In this document: one piece after another, positions 14,318 through 18,487 of the stretch
Layout: each line of letters begins with the position of its first letter
Position numbering within the stretch: position 1 is the first letter of the stretch
Assembly (NCBI GenBank): GCA_002315455.1
Contig: DCGG01000055.1
Span: 4,274-22,760, forward strand
Direction: 5' to 3'
Length of the DNA: 18,487 nucleotides
DNA from: Lentisphaeria bacterium UBA1784
GTDB taxonomy: Bacteria; Verrucomicrobiota; Lentisphaeria; Victivallales; Victivallaceae
Made by a program: the position numbers and the translations under genes
Notes under the pieces: model-generated
Told to the model about the DNA's origin: nothing
The model's database searches: none
Seen by the model: the letters and a program-made list of their open reading frames with translations, nothing else

Positions 14318-14325
14318 TATATTAT
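14318..14325 (+). promoter_or_regulatory. candidate -10 of the Gfo/Idh gene, overlapping the divergent promoter
   Basis: TATATTAT on the plus strand equals the -10 seen at other genes here but has no good -35 (ATTTAT at 17 nt, TTTATT at 16 nt). It overlaps the TATAAT of the divergent regulator gene. A weak -35 would fit activation by the AraC-type protein, which is inference. Confidence 0.4.
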
Positions 14326-14349
14326 AGTTATTCAACGGATTTTTTTCAA
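14321..14349 (-). promoter_or_regulatory. probable promoter of the AraC-family gene
   Basis: On the minus strand, TTGAAA (14349-14344), 17 nt and a perfect TATAAT (14326-14321), the closest to consensus in the window. It predicts a leader of about 18 nt without a ribosome site. Confidence 0.65.
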
Positions 14350-14380
14350 ATGAAATCATGATAAAAAAAGGAGATTACCC

Positions 14381-15514
14381 ATGAAAAAAAAGATCAGGAT
14401 CGCTTTGATCGGAGCCGGAAACCGCTGCAATCTTGTTTCCCATCTTCTGAAGGCGGCGGACGGCGCCGTGGAGGTCGTCGCGATTTTTGATCCGGACCCG
14501 GCGGTGGCCCTGGCCCGCAAGGAGATGCTCCCCGCCCTCAACGCAGAGCTGGTCGGGGATTATCATGATGCCATCGGCTTCCCCGGCGTGGACTGGGTGA
14601 TGGTATTTTCTCCCAATGCTTACCACAAAGAGCACGTTCTTGCCGCCTTTGCCGCCGGGAAGCACGTTTTCAGCGAGAAGCCCCTCGCCACCTCCATCGA
14701 GGACTGCAAGGCCATCTACGACGGCTGGAAAGCTTCCGGCCGGACCTTCGCCACGGGGTTCGTGCTCCGCTACTCTCCGCTCTACAGGAAGGCGAAGGAA
14801 CTCCTTGACTCCGGGAAACTGGGAAAACTTCTCGCCATCGGCGCCAACGAGAACGTCACTCCCGCTCACGGCGGATACATCATGTGCAACTGGCGTCGGC
14901 ACACCAAACTTGCCGGACCCCACATCCTCGAGAAGTGCTGTCATGATCTGGACCTGCTGAACTGGCTGGTCGGCTCTCTGCCCCGGCGGGTGGCGGCCTT
15001 CGGTTCCCGGCTCTTTTTCAAGCCGGAGAACCAGCCGCTGCTGGAGAAGTACGGCAAGGAGGTGTTCATGACCTGGCATGATCCTCATCGGACCGCCACT
15101 CCTTTCTCCGACGACACCGATCTGCTGGATACGCAGGTGGCGATCGCCGACTACCGCAATGGAGTAAAGGTGAACTTTCTTGCGACCATGTCCAATGCGA
15201 TTCCGGAGCGGCGGATGTACTTCTCCTGCTCGGAAGGGACGATGATCCTCGATCTTTACTCCATGGAGTTGCGCTGCAAATTCCTCGGCGAGGAGGCGGC
15301 GCACGTCTACAATTTCGGTTCGCGGGATGGGCACGGAGCCGGAGACAAGATCATCATGGCAGAACTTTGGGACTGCATGAAGAACGGTACTGCACCCAAA
15401 TGCGGCGGTTCAGAGGGGCTGGAGAGCGCGGTCTTTGCCATGGCGCTCGACCGGGCCATGGTGCAGGGCGGCGTCATTGATTTGGAACCGATTTGGAAAT
15501 CCCTGGACCGCTGA
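14381..15514 (+). CDS. Gfo/Idh/MocA-family oxidoreductase
   Basis: NAD(P)-dependent sugar or cyclitol dehydrogenase-like enzyme of 377 residues. The N-terminal Rossmann fold (1-125) has IALIGAGNRC for the dinucleotide and the family motif EKPLATS with Lys100. The C-terminal domain (about 130-340) includes LEKCCHDLDLLNWLVG with His188 at the position of the family's usual catalytic or substrate-contacting His. No signal peptide is present. AAGGAG lies 7 nt before the ATG. It is divergent from the AraC-type gene, which probably controls it. The substrate cannot be told from the sequence; family members oxidise diverse sugars, inositols and amino sugars. Confidence 0.92.
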   Translation: MKKKIRIALIGAGNRCNLVSHLLKAADGAVEVVAIFDPDPAVALARKEMLPALNAELVGDYHDAIGFPGVDWVMVFSPNAYHKEHVLAAFAAGKHVFSEKPLATSIEDCKAIYDGWKASGRTFATGFVLRYSPLYRKAKELLDSGKLGKLLAIGANENVTPAHGGYIMCNWRRHTKLAGPHILEKCCHDLDLLNWLVGSLPRRVAAFGSRLFFKPENQPLLEKYGKEVFMTWHDPHRTATPFSDDTDLLDTQVAIADYRNGVKVNFLATMSNAIPERRMYFSCSEGTMILDLYSMELRCKFLGEEAAHVYNFGSRDGHGAGDKIIMAELWDCMKNGTAPKCGGSEGLESAVFAMALDRAMVQGGVIDLEPIWKSLDR

Positions 15515-15529
15515 CGCAACGCATCCGGC

Positions 15530-15558
15530 TTGCAATGTTGCGGTAACCGGAGTACATT
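15530..15558 (+). promoter_or_regulatory. candidate promoter of the tyrosine phosphatase gene
   Basis: TTGCAA (15530-15535), 17 nt, TACATT (15553-15558). Transcription would start near 15565, at the first ATG itself, suggesting a leaderless message or use of the second ATG (15577). Both hexamers are 4/6 matches. Confidence 0.4.
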
Positions 15559-15564
15559 AGAGCC

Positions 15565-16056
15565 ATGCGGAAAATAATGGAAAACCGGCCGCGGCGGATC
15601 CTTTTCGTCTGCCATGGCAACATCTGTCGCAGTCCCATGGCGGAATTTTTGCTGAAACATCTTGCGGAAACGCGGGATATCCGGGAGGAACTCGTCATCG
15701 CGTCTGCGGCCACCAGCACCGAGGAACTGGGCAGCGACGTCTATCCTCCGGCCCGCAGGGAACTGGGGCGCCACGGGATTCCGTGTGCCGGGCACTGCGC
15801 CCGGCAGGTACGGTGCGGAGAGTATGAGGACTGGGACCTGATCCTTTGCATGGACCGCGCTAATCTGCACAATCTCATCCGGATCTTCGGGGAGGACCCG
15901 GAACACAAGATCCGGCTTCTGCTGGACTATGCCGGACGCCCCGGCACCGAGGTGGCAGACCCGTGGTACACCGGGGATTTCACCGCAACGTGGCGCGACG
16001 TTCTCGCCGGATGTCTCGGACTGCTGGAGGAGATCACGGGGACAGCGGACTGCTGA
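15565..16056 (+). CDS. low-molecular-weight protein-tyrosine phosphatase
   Basis: A 163-residue cytoplasmic phosphatase of the LMW-PTP family. The P-loop VCHGNICRSP supplies Cys16 as nucleophile and Arg22 (CX5R), and Asp132 in ADPWYTGDF is the general acid. Ile20 in the loop, rather than the Thr of the arginine phosphatase YwlE, favours phosphotyrosine as substrate. The start is uncertain: ATG 15565 or ATG 15577, four codons later; the family usually starts shortly before the ILFVC strand, and neither ATG has a ribosome site. No tyrosine kinase or exopolysaccharide gene is adjacent, so the partner is unknown. It converges with tyrA with a 13-bp gap. Confidence 0.93.
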   Translation: MRKIMENRPRRILFVCHGNICRSPMAEFLLKHLAETRDIREELVIASAATSTEELGSDVYPPARRELGRHGIPCAGHCARQVRCGEYEDWDLILCMDRANLHNLIRIFGEDPEHKIRLLLDYAGRPGTEVADPWYTGDFTATWRDVLAGCLGLLEEITGTADC

Positions 16057-16069
16057 TCCGGAGGATCGG

Positions 16070-16957
16070 TCATTCGCCGCGTTTTTTGTAGTCCAGCCAG
16101 CGGTCCCGCAGGAGTTTCCCTTCCGTAAAGAGGGTCTCGAATTTCCCGAAATCCTCCATTTGGATGCTCGCCTTCAAACTGGCATACTCCTCTTCGAATT
16201 CCGCCATCGCCGAGAGAACCGCGGAACGGTTCTGCTGGATGATCTCCCGCCACATGGCAGGATTGCTGGAGGCGATCCTCGTGGTGTCCTTGAAGCCAGT
16301 GGCACAACCTGCGAAGCGCTCCCGCATCCCCTGCGGATCGTTGGCGGTACCGAGGATGCTCCGGGTCAGCGCCGAAGCGAGGATGTGCAGTACGTGGCTC
16401 GTCCGGGCAACCAGCTGATCGTGATGTTCCGGCGCGATGAAACGGGGATGGCAGTGAAGGCTCTCCCAAAGCTGTTTCAGCTCCTCCTTCGCTTCCGACG
16501 GAGCGTCCGGTCCCGGCGTGAGAAACACGTCCGCATTTTCGTAGAGCGTGGGGAATGCCGCATCATAGCCGCTCTTTTCCGTCCCCGCCATGGGGTGTCC
16601 TCCGATGAAATGGACCTGCTTGGGAACAAGCAACTTCTGCCCGAGGGCGGAAATGCGGGCCTTTAGACTGCCTACGTCGCTGACGATGGCGCCGGGATGC
16701 CAGCAGGAAGCGTACTTTTCCAGATATTCCGCAGTCGCATCCAGCGGCAGGGCAAAGACGGTGATGTCCGCCTCCGCGAGCAGGGCAGGGAGAGAATCGG
16801 ACGTACCGTCCGCAACTCCTTCCGCCACGGCGCGGCGGCGCAGTTCCTGACGTCGGGTCCATGCGAGCCTGCGGTATCCTTTCCCCCGGAGAGCCATGCC
16901 AAGCGACGTTCCCAGCAGTCCGAGGCCGACAACGGCAATGGTCGGTCGATTGGTCAT
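16070..16957 (-). CDS. tyrA: prephenate/arogenate dehydrogenase (TyrA)
   Basis: Oxidative decarboxylation of prephenate (or arogenate) toward tyrosine. The 295-residue monofunctional enzyme has the Rossmann motif VVGLGLLGTSLG (9-20), VSDVGSLK (92-99) and the active-site segment GGHPMAGTEKSG (119-130) with the conserved His121. A helical dimerisation domain follows, with FKDTTRIASSNPAMW. After the second beta strand it reads AWTRRQE with no acidic residue, as in NADP-using cyanobacterial arogenate dehydrogenases, so NADP may be preferred. No chorismate mutase or ACT domain is fused. GGAG lies 9 nt before the ATG, and pheA ends 3 nt upstream: same operon. Confidence 0.95.
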   Translation of the reverse strand: MTNRPTIAVVGLGLLGTSLGMALRGKGYRRLAWTRRQELRRRAVAEGVADGTSDSLPALLAEADITVFALPLDATAEYLEKYASCWHPGAIVSDVGSLKARISALGQKLLVPKQVHFIGGHPMAGTEKSGYDAAFPTLYENADVFLTPGPDAPSEAKEELKQLWESLHCHPRFIAPEHHDQLVARTSHVLHILASALTRSILGTANDPQGMRERFAGCATGFKDTTRIASSNPAMWREIIQQNRSAVLSAMAEFEEEYASLKASIQMEDFGKFETLFTEGKLLRDRWLDYKKRGE

Positions 16958-16960
16958 GGG

Positions 16961-18112
16961 TCAGATCTCCTGATAGTTGCCGAGGAAGGTGACGTTGGCC
17001 ACGTCGTTCTCCAGATCGCTGAGCATCCGCAGCACCTGCGGGTCCTGCACGGAGCCTTCCAGATCGAAGTAGAAAAGGTACTCGAATTCCTTTCCCGGAA
17101 TAGGACGACTTTCCAGTTTCGTCAGGTTCAACCCCAGCGCGGAGAAGCGGGCGATCATGCGGTAGAGTTCACCGGGACGGTGCGGCAGGCTCGCCACCAG
17201 ACTGATCCGGTTGGCGCCGGGGTAGATCGTGAGGTCCTTGGCGATGCAGATGAACCGGGTGTAGTTGTAGTCCGAATTCTGGATGTTTTCATCGAGGACC
17301 TGCAGTCCGTAGATCTCCCCGCAATCCCCGGAGGCGATGGCGGCCAAGTCGGAACGGCCGGATCCCGCCGCGATTTTGGCGGCCTTGGCGGTGCTCTCCG
17401 CCATGGTCAGCCGGAGGTCCTTTCTGCGGTTCAGATATTCGGAACATTGCTTAAGGGCATGGTCGTGGGAGATGACTTCTTTGATCTCCTCCGGCCTGGT
17501 CCCCGGCTTCACCAGCAGGCGGTTGCAGATCTGAAGCCGCAGGCTCTTGACGATGTGGAACTTGGATTTCCGCATCAGATCATAGACTGCGGCGACGGTC
17601 CCTGCGGTGGTGTTTTCGATGGGGAGGACTCCAAACTGGCAAAGTCCGCTCTCCACGGCCTGAAAGACGCCTTCGAAGTTGTGAAAATAGAGGATGTCTG
17701 CCGTGCGGAAAAGTTTGTCGCAGGCGGCTTGCGCATACGCGCCTTCCAGCCCCATGCATCCCACCACTGCCGAACTGGGAAAGAGGGCAGGGGAGTCGCT
17801 CAGTGCGCGCTCCACCGCGGAACTGAGTGTGCCTTCTGGGACGATGAGACTGCTCTGGTAGGAGCGGCTGAGGTCCATGATGGTGGAGAAGAGGACCTTT
17901 GCGTATCCGCCCAGTTCCTTCGGCGCGCTTTTCACTACCCGGGAGAGGATGTCCCGTTCCCTGGTCCGGTCGAAAACGGGGAGCCCGTGCTCTTTTTTGT
18001 AGGCAGCCACGTCGGCGGACGCGGCCATGCGCTGGATGAACAACTCCTCCAGTTTTCGATCAATGTCGCTGATTCGGGCGCGGCATTCTTCCAGTGATTT
18101 GACGTTTTCCAT
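16961..18112 (-). CDS. pheA: bifunctional chorismate mutase/prephenate dehydratase (P-protein)
   Basis: Converts chorismate to prephenate and then phenylpyruvate, toward phenylalanine. Numbered from the upstream ATG (18118, 385 residues): AroQ-type chorismate mutase at 8-92 with Arg14, Arg30, Lys41, Asp50, Arg53-Glu54 and Gln88 at the usual positions; prephenate dehydratase at 117-292 with PIENTTAGTV and the catalytic YTRF (286-289); ACT domain at about 304-385 with GELY and LESRP, equivalents of the GALV and ESRP phenylalanine-binding motifs. Two starts are possible: 18118 overlaps the aroF stop as ATGA but has GGAG only 2 nt away; 18112 is 8 nt from the same GGAG and is preferred here. The dehydratase motif style (GLEGAYAQAA) resembles clostridial PheA. 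Confidence 0.95.
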   Translation of the reverse strand: MENVKSLEECRARISDIDRKLEELFIQRMAASADVAAYKKEHGLPVFDRTRERDILSRVVKSAPKELGGYAKVLFSTIMDLSRSYQSSLIVPEGTLSSAVERALSDSPALFPSSAVVGCMGLEGAYAQAACDKLFRTADILYFHNFEGVFQAVESGLCQFGVLPIENTTAGTVAAVYDLMRKSKFHIVKSLRLQICNRLLVKPGTRPEEIKEVISHDHALKQCSEYLNRRKDLRLTMAESTAKAAKIAAGSGRSDLAAIASGDCGEIYGLQVLDENIQNSDYNYTRFICIAKDLTIYPGANRISLVASLPHRPGELYRMIARFSALGLNLTKLESRPIPGKEFEYLFYFDLEGSVQDPQVLRMLSDLENDVANVTFLGNYQEI

Positions 18113-18114
18113 GG

Positions 18115-18487
18115 TCATTTCTCCGCGTTGGCAAGGGAGGTTCGCAGTTCGTGGAAGGCTTTCATTTGTCGGAAAAGTTTGCAGAATCGGTCCGGCGTGA
18201 TGGATTGTGCTCCGTCGCAGAGCGCGTGGGCCGGATCGTTGTGGACCTCCACCATGATCCCGTCGGCTCCGGCGGCAACGGCGGCGTTGGCCAGCGTGGG
18301 GACGAAGGCACTGATCCCTGCGGCGTGGCTCGGATCGACGATGATGGGCAGGTGGGAGAGCGTCCGAAGCGCCGGGATTGCGGAGATGTCCAGCGTGTTG
18401 CGGGTGTAGTTTTCGAAGGTCCGGATGCCCCGTTCGCAGAGGATCACCTGTTCGTTGCCGGCGGCCATGATGTATTCGGCGCTCATC
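18115..18487 (-). CDS. aroF: 3-deoxy-7-phosphoheptulonate (DAHP) synthase, 3' part
   Basis: First step of the shikimate pathway. Only the last 124 or so codons are in the window; the frame is open at the right edge and the first Met visible is internal. The fragment reads AAGNEQVILCERGIRTFE, then NTLDISAIPALR, then IVDPSHAAG, followed by GADGIMVEVHNDP, all characteristic of the type I-beta (KDO8PS-like) DAHP synthases rather than the E. coli AroFGH kind. The stop overlaps the pheA upstream ATG by 4 nt. Any regulatory N-terminal domain lies outside the window. Confidence 0.93.
   Translation of the reverse strand, partial: MSAEYIMAAGNEQVILCERGIRTFENYTRNTLDISAIPALRTLSHLPIIVDPSHAAGISAFVPTLANAAVAAGADGIMVEVHNDPAHALCDGAQSITPDRFCKLFRQMKAFHELRTSLANAEK

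Noticed and set aside
16055..16067. GATCC-GGA-GGATC inverted repeat between the phosphatase gene and tyrA
   Set aside because: Only a 5-bp stem and no T-run on either strand, so not supportable as a terminator.
16697..18097. 466-codon open frame on the plus strand across tyrA/pheA
   Set aside because: Shadow of two confidently identified genes; its composition is the complement of theirs and it has no ribosome site or domain.

Overview
This 18.5 kb window is compact, gene-dense, moderately GC-rich bacterial chromosome with about 15 protein genes. I see no rRNA, tRNA, CRISPR array, insertion sequence or phage gene. Most genes are core housekeeping. The mix of a cytoplasmic GH123/DUF4091-type protein, a divergent AraC regulator with a Gfo/Idh/MocA oxidoreductase, a c-di-AMP cyclase operon and a PpiD-like membrane chaperone suggests a Verrucomicrobiota/Lentisphaerota-type (Victivallis-like) bacterium. 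That placement is inference from gene content; no phylogenetic marker was searched.

Left part (1-9610). A 5' fragment of mnmG (minus) runs off the left edge. Divergent from it is a plus-strand series: gyrA, folP (probably a TTG start with a strong ribosome site), cdaA, cdaR and a PpiD/SurA-N-like membrane protein. gyrA to cdaR are nearly gapless or overlap by 4 nt, so they probably form one transcription unit linking DNA topology, folate and c-di-AMP signalling. Next, with its own likely promoter, comes an S-adenosylmethionine decarboxylase with a second, degenerate copy of the decarboxylase fold fused behind it. A small NifU-type Fe-S scaffold gene follows. A strong bidirectional terminator closes the block.

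Middle (9611-13456, all minus). rpsB (with a roughly 90-residue Lys/Ala/Glu-rich tail) and tsf form the usual translation operon, with a clear promoter, a leader of about 140 nt and a terminator. Downstream of that terminator is a separately promoted GH123/DUF4091-like gene.

Right part (13457-18487). An AraC-family regulator (minus) and a Gfo/Idh/MocA oxidoreductase (plus) diverge from an 84-bp spacer in which their predicted -10 boxes overlap. A low-molecular-weight tyrosine phosphatase follows. Convergent to it is an aromatic amino acid operon on the minus strand, DAHP synthase (3' part only) > pheA > tyrA, covering entry into the shikimate pathway and both branches from prephenate.

No multi-gene novel system is evident. 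The most unusual items are the tandem-domain AdoMet decarboxylase, the DHPS with altered signature motifs, the overlapping divergent regulator/oxidoreductase promoters, and a recurrent TATATT -10 box seen in front of five genes.
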